Positions 1-7,709 of a stretch of 62,159 nt of DNA are shown here, piece after piece. Within the stretch, counting starts at the first letter, position 1, and every line of letters starts with the position of its first letter. Made by a program: the position numbers and the translations under genes. The notes beneath the pieces are model-generated. The model was not told the origin of the DNA. It saw only the letters and a program-made list of their open reading frames with translations, and searched no databases. The stretch is from an uncultured Acidimicrobiales bacterium (GTDB lineage: Bacteria; Actinomycetota; Acidimicrobiia; Acidimicrobiales; SZUA-35), in assembly GCA_938009905.1 (NCBI GenBank), contig CALLGK010000021.1, positions 1 through 62,159 on the forward strand, written 5' to 3'.

Positions 1-1
1 C

Positions 2-745
2 GGCGGCAACTCGCACTATCCGCTCGACATTGAGCGATCGGACGTCCTTGCCGAGCGCGACATTCACTACGTCGACGTCGGCACAAGCGGCGGTGTCTTC
101 GGCCTCGAGCGGGGCTACTGCCTCATGATCGGCGGCGACGACGAGACGGTCGGTCGGCTCGATCCCATCTTCAAGGCACTGGCTCCCGGCGTTGAAGCCG
201 CCGGCCGCACGCCGGGTCGAGATGGCGATCTTGCTCAGTCAGAGCAGGGCTATCTGCACTGTGGCCCTGCTGGCGCTGGGCACTTCGTCAAGATGGTTCA
301 CAACGGCATCGAATACGCCATCATGCAGGCCTACGCCGAGGGCTTTGGGCTGCTCGACCGGGCAAACATCGGCGATCAGAGCCGTGAGATCGACGCTGAA
401 ACGGCCCCGCTCGGCGATCCTCGCCTGTTCCAATACGACATCGACGTGCCCGAGGTGGCCGAAGTGTGGCGCCGTGGCAGCGTGATCGGCTCGTGGTTGC
501 TCGATCTCACCGCGATCGCGATGAACCGAGATCCGCAGCTCGACGCGTTTGAGGGTCGGGTGTCTGACTCGGGCGAAGGACGATGGACCGTCCTGGCGGC
601 CGTCGAATCGGGCTCGCCGGTGCCAACGATCGCCGATGCGTTGTTCAGCCGCTTCTCCTCGCGTGACAACGCCACCTACGGCAACAAGGTGTTGTCAGCG
701 ATGCGATCAGAGTTCGGCGGTCACCACGAGAAGAAGGCCGACTGA
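2..745 (+). CDS. gnd: 6-phosphogluconate dehydrogenase, decarboxylating (5' end outside window)
   Basis: Oxidises and decarboxylates 6-phosphogluconate to ribulose 5-phosphate with reduction of NAD(P)+, the last oxidative step of the pentose phosphate pathway. The frame is open from the window edge and reads GGNSHYPLDIERS, then DVGTSGGVFGLERGYCLMIGG, then GAGHFVKMVHNGIEYAIMQ with the family's catalytic Lys and substrate-binding HNGIEY. About 248 C-terminal residues are visible. The short C-terminal part fits the compact single-domain (YqeC/GndA-like) type of about 300 residues. The N-terminal Rossmann domain is outside the window. Its TGA overlaps the zwf ATG (ATGA-type coupling), so it belongs to a gnd-zwf-glk-pgl operon. 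Confidence 0.93.
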   Translation, partial: GGNSHYPLDIERSDVLAERDIHYVDVGTSGGVFGLERGYCLMIGGDDETVGRLDPIFKALAPGVEAAGRTPGRDGDLAQSEQGYLHCGPAGAGHFVKMVHNGIEYAIMQAYAEGFGLLDRANIGDQSREIDAETAPLGDPRLFQYDIDVPEVAEVWRRGSVIGSWLLDLTAIAMNRDPQLDAFEGRVSDSGEGRWTVLAAVESGSPVPTIADALFSRFSSRDNATYGNKVLSAMRSEFGGHHEKKAD

Positions 746-2106
746 TGGGCACGCCCGTTCAAGCCGATGCGCTCGTGATGTTTGGGATCACGGGCGACCT
801 CGCCCGCAAGAAGCTCTTTAGCTCGCTCTACAAGCTTGAACTCGACGAGATGCTGCACTGCCCGGTCATCGGCGTCGCATCATCTGACTGGACAACAGAA
901 GAGCTCGTCGAGAACGCCAGAACAGCACTCGAAACCGCAGGGCTCGACATCGACGACGAGGTGTTCGGTCGGCTTGCGGCCCGGTTCGACTACGTGTCTG
1001 GCAACTACAAAGAGCCGGCCACGTTTGAGCGAGTCGCCGCCAAGGTTGGCGACGCCAAGATGCCGGTGTGTTACCTGGCGATCCCGCCATTCTTGTTCTC
1101 GACCGTGACCGACGGGCTTGGGGCCACGGGGCTTAACCGCGGTCGGGTCGTGCTCGAAAAGCCATTCGGACGAGACCTCGAGTCGAGTCGAGAGCTCGAC
1201 ACCGCGGTGCGGGCTCACTACCCAGAAGATCGTGTCTACCGGATCGATCACTTTCTGGGGAAGGAGCCGGTGCTCAACATCTTGGTGTTCCGGTTCGCCA
1301 ACTCGATCCTCGAGCCCCTCTGGAATCGGCGCCACATCGCGTCGGTCACCATCAACATGTACGAAGACTTCGGTCTCGAGGGGCGGGGCAAGTTCTACGA
1401 CGAGGTCGGTGCGCTGCGCGACGTGGTGCAAAACCACCTGTTGCAGATCCTGGCACTTTTGGCGATGGAACCACCGGTGTCTGACGATGCCGACTCGATG
1501 AGTGACGAGGTCGTCAAGGTGTTGCGGTCGATCAAGCCGATCGATCCGAGCACGGTCTATCGGGCTCAGTACAACGGGTATCGAGATGAAGAAGGCGTCG
1601 CAGACGACTCGGATGCCGAAACCTATGTCTCGCTCGAATGTGAAATCGACTCGTGGCGCTGGGCCGGTGTGCCGTGGCGGATCCGAGCCGGCAAGGCACT
1701 CGACCAGACCATGACCGAAGCGGTTGTCGAGTTCACCTGCCCACCTCGTCTCATGTTCAGCGATGCCGAGCACCGGCCCGAGCCGAATCGCTTGCGGTTC
1801 TTGCTGAAGCCAAACGACGTGATTGAGTTTGAGATGCAGGCGAAGAAGCCCGGCGAGAATCTCGTCAGTGAGCGGGTCGACCTGCAGGTTGACCATCACG
1901 GGATGGAGTTCGGACCGAGCCCGTATCACCGCCTGCTCGGTGACGCGATCGAGGGCGATCGTCGGCTGTTTGCACGTGGTGATCAAGTTGACGTTGCGTG
2001 GGAGATCGTGCAGCCGGTGCTCGACAGCCCCAACCCAGTTGCGATGTACGACTACGGAAGCCCTGCTCCCGACCTGCCTGCCGCTGATGGCACCGGTCGT
2101 CTCTGA
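745..2106 (+). CDS. zwf: Glucose-6-phosphate 1-dehydrogenase
   Basis: Oxidises glucose 6-phosphate to 6-phosphogluconolactone, the entry step of the oxidative pentose phosphate pathway. The 453 residues begin with a Rossmann nucleotide-binding loop GITGDLARKKL (residues 14-24). They carry the family signature RIDHFLGKEPV near residue 165 and the catalytic-His region DVVQNHLLQILAL near residue 225. Length is slightly below the usual 460-510. The ATG overlaps the gnd stop by one base, and the stop overlaps the next ATG in the same way, so translation of gnd, zwf and the glucokinase is coupled. Confidence 0.96.
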   Translation: MGTPVQADALVMFGITGDLARKKLFSSLYKLELDEMLHCPVIGVASSDWTTEELVENARTALETAGLDIDDEVFGRLAARFDYVSGNYKEPATFERVAAKVGDAKMPVCYLAIPPFLFSTVTDGLGATGLNRGRVVLEKPFGRDLESSRELDTAVRAHYPEDRVYRIDHFLGKEPVLNILVFRFANSILEPLWNRRHIASVTINMYEDFGLEGRGKFYDEVGALRDVVQNHLLQILALLAMEPPVSDDADSMSDEVVKVLRSIKPIDPSTVYRAQYNGYRDEEGVADDSDAETYVSLECEIDSWRWAGVPWRIRAGKALDQTMTEAVVEFTCPPRLMFSDAEHRPEPNRLRFLLKPNDVIEFEMQAKKPGENLVSERVDLQVDHHGMEFGPSPYHRLLGDAIEGDRRLFARGDQVDVAWEIVQPVLDSPNPVAMYDYGSPAPDLPAADGTGRL

Positions 2107-2993
2107 TGGCGCATCGCGTTGTCGCCATCGATCTTGGTGGCACCAACATTCGAGCTGCGCTTGTTGAGGCAGACGGCGACATTGTCAAGCGTGAGCGTCG
2201 ACCGACGCCACGCGGCGATGCCACCCCGATGGCCCTCGTCGAGATGGTCCGAGAGATGGCGGAGGACACAGACGTCGACAAGGCGGTCATCGGGCTGCCG
2301 GGAGTGATCGACCACGAGAAAGAAACGTTGGTGAGTGCACCGAATCTGGTGCAGGAGTGGGTGCCGCTACTGAGCGATGCGTGGCTCACCCGCCAGACCG
2401 GTCTTGCCGTGAGCCTCGCCAACGATGCTGACCTTGCCGCTGTTGGCGAAGCAACGTTTGGCGCCGGCAGCGATGCTCGAGACGTCGTCTACGTCACCAT
2501 CTCGACCGGCATTGGTGCCGGAATCGTCTTGGGTAACCGGCTCATGCGTGGCCGCTACTCGGGAGGCGAAATCGGCCACACCGTGGTCGACCGAGCGCTC
2601 ACGCTTGGCGGCGCAGACGGCACCGTGGAGGGGCTCGGTTCTGGAACCGCCATCGGCCGAGCCGCGACGGGCGCTGGTATTGACGCGCAGGGCGCTGAGC
2701 TCACCGAACTCGTGCGAAGCGGCGATCCTCAAACAGTTGCGGTGTTTCGTGAGGCGATCCAGAGCGCCGCGCTCGGCGTCGTCAACCTGTGCTGGTTGGT
2801 GTCTCCCCAAACCGTCGTGATCGGCGGAGGGGTCGGCATGAATGGCGACCTCGTGCTGCCGATCGTGCGGGAACTCGTTGAACGTGAGGGGCCGGCGATC
2901 GAACCGATCAAGGTTGTGAACGCTGCGCTCGGTGACGACGCAGGGTTGGTCGGCGCCGCTGCCTGGTGGGAGGCTGTTGGCCGAAGTGGCTGA
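2106..2993 (+). CDS. ROK-family glucokinase lacking the zinc motif
   Basis: Probable ATP-dependent glucose kinase feeding zwf. The 295 residues start with the phosphate-binding loop AIDLGGTNIRAALVE. They hold the sugar-binding GLPGVID and LANDADLAAVGE segments and a glycine-rich TISTGIGAGIVLGNRL. After the family's EIGHTVVD segment most ROK proteins carry a zinc site CxCGxxGCxE. Here the stretch is LGGADGTVEGLGSG with no cysteine, so the zinc-binding loop is replaced. It is translationally coupled to zwf, and its end overlaps the pgl start by 8 bp. The operon context supports glucokinase. Another ROK sugar kinase cannot be excluded. Confidence 0.85.
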   Translation: MAHRVVAIDLGGTNIRAALVEADGDIVKRERRPTPRGDATPMALVEMVREMAEDTDVDKAVIGLPGVIDHEKETLVSAPNLVQEWVPLLSDAWLTRQTGLAVSLANDADLAAVGEATFGAGSDARDVVYVTISTGIGAGIVLGNRLMRGRYSGGEIGHTVVDRALTLGGADGTVEGLGSGTAIGRAATGAGIDAQGAELTELVRSGDPQTVAVFREAIQSAALGVVNLCWLVSPQTVVIGGGVGMNGDLVLPIVRELVEREGPAIEPIKVVNAALGDDAGLVGAAAWWEAVGRSG

Positions 2994-3681
2994 CCAATCC
3001 CGTCCCCGAGCTGAATTTCTCGAGCCTCATCGGTGGGCCAGGCGCGCCGCCGACCTTCTGGCGATGGGCATCACCACCGCGGTGCAAAACCGAGGCACAT
3101 GCGTTGTGGCCCTCAGCGGTGGGTCGACACCAGCACCGGTCTTTCAGGAGCTGTCGAAGCGAGCGTTGCCATGGACCGATGTGGTGTTCACCCAAGTCGA
3201 CGAACGCTTGGCTCCTCTGGGAACATCGGAACGAAACCTGACGGCCCAGCTCGATGCACTGGGCGATCTGCCTTCGCGTTGGATCCCGTTGCCGGTCAGT
3301 GAGCCCATCGGCACGCCCGAGCCGGCCGACCTCACGACGTTCGTTGACGAACTCGAGAGCGTTTCGGGTCGGCCGTTTGCCATCGATGTCATGCATCTCG
3401 GCCTTGGTGATGACGGCCATACCGCCTCGCTCGTGCCCGGTGATCCCATCGTTGATGAGGTCACCGCCAGCGTCGGTGTCACGGCTGACTACCGCGGTAC
3501 CCGTCGGCTCACGATGACCCGCCCCGCCATCGACCGTGCCGGGTTAGTGGTGTGGCTCGTGGCTGGCGAGAACAAGGCTGGCCCTATCGCCCAGCTCCTC
3601 GCCGGCGATCCTGCGATTCCCGCCGGTCTCGTCCGACCCTACGAATCGGTCATCATCGCCGACACAGCCGCCCGCCCCTGA
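2986..3681 (+). CDS. pgl: 6-phosphogluconolactonase
   Basis: Hydrolyses 6-phosphogluconolactone, completing the set gnd-zwf-glk-pgl. The 231 residues show the SugarP-isomerase-like fold signatures ALSGGSTPAPVF, VDERLAPLGTSERNL and the active-site block HLGLGDDGHTASLVPGDP. I chose the GTG at 2986 because it overlaps the previous stop by 8 bp and has GGGAGG at 2968-2973. The in-frame ATG at 2932 would overlap glk by 62 bp and add residues not expected in the family. A TTG at 2977 is a less likely alternative. Confidence 0.92.
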   Translation: MADQSRPRAEFLEPHRWARRAADLLAMGITTAVQNRGTCVVALSGGSTPAPVFQELSKRALPWTDVVFTQVDERLAPLGTSERNLTAQLDALGDLPSRWIPLPVSEPIGTPEPADLTTFVDELESVSGRPFAIDVMHLGLGDDGHTASLVPGDPIVDEVTASVGVTADYRGTRRLTMTRPAIDRAGLVVWLVAGENKAGPIAQLLAGDPAIPAGLVRPYESVIIADTAARP

Positions 3682-3696
3682 CAGCCGCCCGCGCCG

Positions 3697-3927
3697 GAAG
3701 TTGCGTGCATGAGGCCGTCTGGGAATGGTTTGGTGCACGCAAGTTCGTGCGAGCCGTGAAGTTGCGTGCGTTAGGCCATCTGGGGACGGTTTGGTGCACG
3801 CAAGTTCGGACCTGTGAAGTTGCGTGCATGAGGCCGTCTGGGAATGGTTTGGTGCACGCAGGTTCGTGCGAGCCGTGAAGTTGCGTGCGTTGGGCAATGT
3901 GGGGACGGTTTGGTGCACGCATGTTCG
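3697..3927. repeat. Four tandem hairpin-forming repeat units
   Basis: Four units start at 3697, 3758, 3816 and 3877. Each has a left arm like GAAGTTGCGTGC and a right arm GCACGCAAGTTC that is its near-perfect reverse complement (11 of 12), separated by about 26 nt. Units 1 and 3 are almost identical, and units 2 and 4 share the variant core GGGGACGGTTTGG. The array therefore looks like a duplicated 119-bp pair. It sits in the convergent gap between pgl and the DUF3228-like gene. No open frame is convincing here. It resembles REP/BIME-type elements and could act as a transcription barrier. Confidence 0.85.
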
Positions 3928-3962
3928 GGGGAGTGGTGAGGGAGCGTGTGCCGGGGCGAGGG

Positions 3963-4538
3963 TTATGGGCGGTTGCGGATGGCGGCGTGTCGGTCCCAGA
4001 ACGCTGCCGCTGCGTCGTAGGCCGCCGGGTCAAGGTCGAACCCTGAGCCTCCCTGGTCGCGGCCAAGGGCGTTGCGCATCTGGGTGATCGGTGGCATGGG
4101 TGGCTCCACCGGCTCGAGGGTGCCGATGATCGAGACGATGCCCCAGTCGCACTCTGGTACGTCTTGCTCGCCCTCGAAGTCTGCCGCTTCGGCAACGAGC
4201 TGTTCGTAGCTGTAGAGGATGACGTCAAGCCATGCTGCGTGCGGAGCGTTGATGCCTTCGAACCAGCGTTCAAGCACCGGACGTTCGCCTTCACGCCTCG
4301 CTACGTAGCCAGACCGAAGAGCAGCAGCATTGTCGTCGGTGATGCCCGCGAACGCCGCCCGTGTCGGGGTGTCGTTGGCGATGAACAGGTGCTTGCAGAA
4401 CGGCGCATAGCCATCGACGAGCGGACCACCGGCTGCGTTGCAGCGGGCGACTAGCTCGTCAGGGGAGAGGCCTTCAACGCGGGTGCTGGCATCGGGTTCC
4501 CAGTTGCGTAGAGCAAAGGTCGTCATGGCAATGCGCAT
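3963..4538 (-). CDS. DUF3228-like protein of unknown function
   Basis: I do not know a function. The 191 residues read MRIAMTTFALRNWEPDASTR, then a segment VEGLSPDELVARCNAAGGP and PFCKHLFIANDTPTRAAF. Layout and length resemble the DUF3228 family, but this is from memory and only moderately certain. No signal peptide or membrane segment is visible, so it is probably cytosolic. A longer frame up to 4607 exists. I prefer the ATG at 4538 because TACGTT stands 6 nt upstream, the leaderless promoter spacing seen throughout the window. It diverges from miaB. Confidence 0.6.
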   Translation of the reverse strand: MRIAMTTFALRNWEPDASTRVEGLSPDELVARCNAAGGPLVDGYAPFCKHLFIANDTPTRAAFAGITDDNAAALRSGYVARREGERPVLERWFEGINAPHAAWLDVILYSYEQLVAEAADFEGEQDVPECDWGIVSIIGTLEPVEPPMPPITQMRNALGRDQGGSGFDLDPAAYDAAAAFWDRHAAIRNRP

Positions 4539-4544
4539 CAGCAG

Positions 4545-4550
4545 AACGTA
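4545..4550 (-). promoter_or_regulatory. Leaderless -10 box TACGTT
   Basis: TACGTT on the minus strand, 6 nt before the ATG at 4538. It matches TANNNT and helps choose this start for the DUF3228-like gene. Confidence 0.55.
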
Positions 4551-4618
4551 CCGGGCGGCTGTGAGCAGGCGAACGACTGGTTCGTGGGGCGAGCAAGCGC
4601 CATACACTCGTCATCACT

Positions 4619-6040
4619 GTGTCTGAGCCGAAGAAATACCGCATCACCACCCACGGGTGTCAGATGAACGAGCACGACTCCGAGCGCATCGCCGGGCTGC
4701 TCGAGGCCGATGGGTATGTCCCAACCGACTCAGACGACGATGCCGATGTGATCGTGCTGAACACCTGCTGCATTCGAGAGAACGCCGACAACAAGCTCTA
4801 CGGCGCCCTCGGCAATCTGAAGGCTCGCAAGACCGAGAACCCAGACGTGCAACTTGTCGTCGGTGGCTGCCTGGCTCAGAAGGATCGCGAGATGATCCAG
4901 CAGCGGGCCGGCCACGTCGACGTGGTCTTCGGCACCCACAATGTGCATCGCGCAACCGAACTCATGAAGCTGGCCAAAGAAGGCGGGCCGGTCACCGAGA
5001 TTTGGGAAGAGGCTGCGCTTGATGAAGCGGAGGCATTCCCGTCAGCCCTCCCCGCCAAGCGAGACACCGACTACGGGGCCTGGCTCACGATTCAAATCGG
5101 CTGCGACAACTCCTGCGCCTTCTGCATCGTGCCATCGGTGCGGGGCAAGGAAATCTCTCGGCCAGTCGACGACATCGTGGCCGAAGCGCAGGGCCTGGCC
5201 GACCAGGGCGTGGTCGAGATCACGCTGCTCGGCCAAAACGTCAACTCGTATGGACGCGACCTCGCCATTGCCGCTCGGGCCGCCGGTGATGCCGATGTGC
5301 GCCTTCGCCCGATGTTCGGCGACCTGCTTCGCCAGATCGGCGACATCGATGGCATCCGACGAGTTCGCTACACCAGCCCTCACCCCAAAGACATGACGCC
5401 AGACGTGTTTGCGGCCATGGCCGAAACACCGACGGTTGTGCCTCACCTGCACTTCCCATTGCAGTCTGGGTCCGACAACGTCTTGAAGGCGATGCACCGG
5501 GGTTACACCGGCGAGCGCTACCTCGAGAAGCTGGCGCAGGCTCGTGAGACGATCGATGACCTGGCGGTCACCACCGACATCATCGTTGGCTTCCCGGGCG
5601 AAACAGAAGACGACTTCGAACGCACGCTCGAAGTGGCGGCCGCCGCCGAGTTCGACAACGCGTACACCTTCGTGTTCTCGCCCCGGGGAGGAACCGAGGC
5701 AGCCGAGATGGTCGACCAGTTCTGCGACCCTGAACAAGTCAAAGATCGCTTCGCTCGCCTTCGCACCGTCATCGAACGTTCGGCGATTGCTAAGCATCGC
5801 GCTCGGGTCGGTCGGGTTGAGGAAGTCGTCGTTGAGGGCCCGTCGAAGAAGAACCCAGACGTGCTCACCGGCCGCACCCAACAAAACAAGCTGGTCCACT
5901 TTGCGAGCGAACCGCTGCGCATCGGCACGTTTGCCAACGTCAGAGTGACCGACTCGGCCATGCAGTACCTGTTGGGCGAATTGGTCGAGGTCACCGCCAA
6001 GCCAAGGCACAAGACAAAGATCCCGCTGCTCAACGGGTGA
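4619..6040 (+). CDS. miaB: tRNA (N6-isopentenyl adenosine(37)-C2)-methylthiotransferase MiaB
   Basis: Radical-SAM enzyme that adds the 2-methylthio group to i6A37 in tRNAs reading UNN codons. It acts after MiaA, which is also encoded here at 24983. The 473 residues contain the N-terminal cluster cysteines (THGCQMNEHD, NTCCIREN, VVGGCLAQ). The radical-SAM motif GCDNSCAFC has Cys 162, 166 and 169. A C-terminal TRAM domain ends near LGELVEVTA. The start is a GTG (VSEPKKYRITTHGC). A TACACT hexamer lies 10 nt upstream, slightly farther than the usual 6-7. It diverges from the DUF3228-like gene. Confidence 0.96.
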   Translation: MSEPKKYRITTHGCQMNEHDSERIAGLLEADGYVPTDSDDDADVIVLNTCCIRENADNKLYGALGNLKARKTENPDVQLVVGGCLAQKDREMIQQRAGHVDVVFGTHNVHRATELMKLAKEGGPVTEIWEEAALDEAEAFPSALPAKRDTDYGAWLTIQIGCDNSCAFCIVPSVRGKEISRPVDDIVAEAQGLADQGVVEITLLGQNVNSYGRDLAIAARAAGDADVRLRPMFGDLLRQIGDIDGIRRVRYTSPHPKDMTPDVFAAMAETPTVVPHLHFPLQSGSDNVLKAMHRGYTGERYLEKLAQARETIDDLAVTTDIIVGFPGETEDDFERTLEVAAAAEFDNAYTFVFSPRGGTEAAEMVDQFCDPEQVKDRFARLRTVIERSAIAKHRARVGRVEEVVVEGPSKKNPDVLTGRTQQNKLVHFASEPLRIGTFANVRVTDSAMQYLLGELVEVTAKPRHKTKIPLLNG

Positions 6041-6046
6041 CATCGG

Positions 6047-6829
6047 ATGAGTGGGCGCACGATCACACGGGCCGCCCTCCCTGCCATCCTCGTGATCCTC
6101 ACCGGTTGCACAGCGGGTCAGGGCGAGCCTGAGCGAGCGGCTACAACGACCTCTGTTTCCAGTCGAACCGTTGAAGGCTCCGCAACCTCGACTCCCGTCG
6201 TTGAGTCATCGGCTCCGGCCGAAGAGCGGGTGGAGGCCATCGAAATCAGTTCGCCACCACAGATCGTCGCGAACTACCCGTATGCGGGAACCATCGACGT
6301 CGTCGACGAGTGCTTGGTGTTCCGAACGCTCGATGGCGTCAACACCTATGCCATTGGACTGTCCTCGTTGCACAACCGCCTCGTCGAGAACGGCGAGATC
6401 CTGATACCGCTTCACCGCGTCACGCCAGGTGCTCAGGTGAAGTTTCGTGTTGCCGGCCACGTGGTGCCGCCGAGCGAGATTGTGTCGGACCCGCCGACGG
6501 GTTGTCCCGATGCGGTGCTCGCCATCAGCCAGGTCGCATTGCATGAAGATCAACCACTCGTGCCGACGCAGTTCGCCCGCATTGAAAAATGTGCGCACGT
6601 CCTGACCGGTGATGGCGACGGATGTGTGCTGACGGTTGTCTACCGAGGGTCTCGCTGGCTCGCCGATGAGGCTGCAGAGGTGGAACAGACCGACCTTGTC
6701 ATGGGTGCTGATCGGGTTGACGGTGTGCCCGCGGGCTGGGCGATCTGGGAAACCGATCGATCCAATGCAGTGGTACTGCAATTCGAGTCAGACCCAGCGA
6801 CGCGAATCGTCCTCGAGCGTCAGCCCTGA
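6047..6829 (+). CDS. Secreted lipoprotein, function unknown
   Basis: The 260-residue product starts with a lipoprotein signal peptide: a short basic n-region, a hydrophobic AALPAILVILTG core and the lipobox LTGC near residue 21. A Thr/Ser/Pro/Glu-rich linker to about residue 65 follows, then a compact domain with Cys pairs (DECLVF, TGCPDAV, EKCAHV, GDGCVL) that could form disulfides outside the cell. I do not recognise the domain. It starts 7 bp after miaB and is probably co-transcribed with it. Confidence 0.75.
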   Translation: MSGRTITRAALPAILVILTGCTAGQGEPERAATTTSVSSRTVEGSATSTPVVESSAPAEERVEAIEISSPPQIVANYPYAGTIDVVDECLVFRTLDGVNTYAIGLSSLHNRLVENGEILIPLHRVTPGAQVKFRVAGHVVPPSEIVSDPPTGCPDAVLAISQVALHEDQPLVPTQFARIEKCAHVLTGDGDGCVLTVVYRGSRWLADEAAEVEQTDLVMGADRVDGVPAGWAIWETDRSNAVVLQFESDPATRIVLERQP

Positions 6830-6834
6830 CGTCG

Positions 6835-6840
6835 TAAGCT
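6835..6840 (+). promoter_or_regulatory. Leaderless -10 box TAAGCT
   Basis: TAAGCT with a 7-nt spacer before the ATG at 6848. No Shine-Dalgarno sequence is present. Confidence 0.55.
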
Positions 6841-6847
6841 CGGTCGC

Positions 6848-7669
6848 ATGGCCGACGCCGATGCAGCAGCGACCGACACCTACACCCACGGACATCACGA
6901 GAGCGTGCTTCGCAGCCACTCGTGGCGTACGGCGGAGAACTCGGCCGGCTACGTGCTCGGCCACCTCAAGCCGGGCCTCAGCATTCTCGACGTCGGCTGC
7001 GGCCCAGGCACCATCACGATCGACCTGGCCAAGCTCGTCGCCCCTGGCGAGGTGATCGGCATCGACGTTGGTGCTGACGTCATCGAACAGGCAAGGGCCA
7101 ATCAAGCAGAAGACGGCCAAACCAACGTGTTGTTCACCACCGGGAGCGGCTACGAGTTGGGGTACGCCGACAACAGCTTCGATGTGGTGCACGCCCATCA
7201 GGTTCTGCAACACGTTTCTGATCCCGTGGCGATGCTTCGTGAAATGGGCCGGGTGTGTCGGCCCGGTGGCATCGTCGCCGTTCGCGACGCCGACTATCTG
7301 GCCATGGCGTGGTGGCCAGCAGACCCCCGTCTCGATCGGTGGATGGAGATCTACCAGGCCGTGGCCAAGGGCAACGACGCAGAGCCAAACGCGGCTCGCC
7401 ATCTTGTCGACTGGGCCACCCAGGCGGGCTACACCGACATCACACCTTCAGCTGACACTTGGGTGTTCGCGACGCCAGAAGACCGACAGTGGTGGGGTGG
7501 GCTATGGGCCGAACGGGTTGTCTCGTCGTCGTTGGCCGAACAAGCCGTTGATCGCGGCGTTGCCTCTATGGAAGAGCTTCACCATGTGGGGGAGGGGTTC
7601 CGCGAGTGGGCCGTGCACCCCACAAGCTGGTTTGCCGTCGTGAATGGCGAACTGCTCATCCGTCCGTAG
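6848..7669 (+). CDS. Class I SAM-dependent methyltransferase (UbiE/COQ5-like)
   Basis: Small-molecule methyltransferase, substrate unknown. The 273 residues carry motif I ILDVGCGPGTITIDLAKLV (near residue 38), the acidic motif II VIGIDVGADVIEQAR, a motif GYADNSFDVVHAHQVLQHV and the post-motif VCRPGGIVAVRDADY. The C-terminal part, rich in Trp (DRQWWGGLWAERVV), is typical of actinobacterial UbiE-like enzymes. No signal or membrane segment is seen. It lies 18 bp after the lipoprotein but has its own TAAGCT box. Confidence 0.88.
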   Translation: MADADAAATDTYTHGHHESVLRSHSWRTAENSAGYVLGHLKPGLSILDVGCGPGTITIDLAKLVAPGEVIGIDVGADVIEQARANQAEDGQTNVLFTTGSGYELGYADNSFDVVHAHQVLQHVSDPVAMLREMGRVCRPGGIVAVRDADYLAMAWWPADPRLDRWMEIYQAVAKGNDAEPNAARHLVDWATQAGYTDITPSADTWVFATPEDRQWWGGLWAERVVSSSLAEQAVDRGVASMEELHHVGEGFREWAVHPTSWFAVVNGELLIRP

Positions 7670-7697
7670 CCGCCTACTCACACGCCAACGGCCGATC

Positions 7698-7703
7698 TAG
7701 CCT
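7698..7703 (+). promoter_or_regulatory. Leaderless -10 box TAGCCT
   Basis: TAGCCT, 6 nt before the GTG at 7710. The flanking GATCTAGCCT is repeated before the paralogue at 8963, showing that promoter and gene were duplicated together. Confidence 0.6.
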
Positions 7704-7709
7704 TCAGCC

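Noticed and set aside
880-1986. Long minus-strand frame opposite zwf
   Set aside because: Shadow of a high-GC gene. zwf on the plus strand has clear family motifs.
3697-3927. CRISPR array
   Set aside because: Units are contiguous, palindromic and have no unique spacers. No cas genes are present.
5042-6043. 333-residue minus-strand frame opposite miaB
   Set aside because: His/Val/Arg-rich shadow translation without motifs. miaB is certain.
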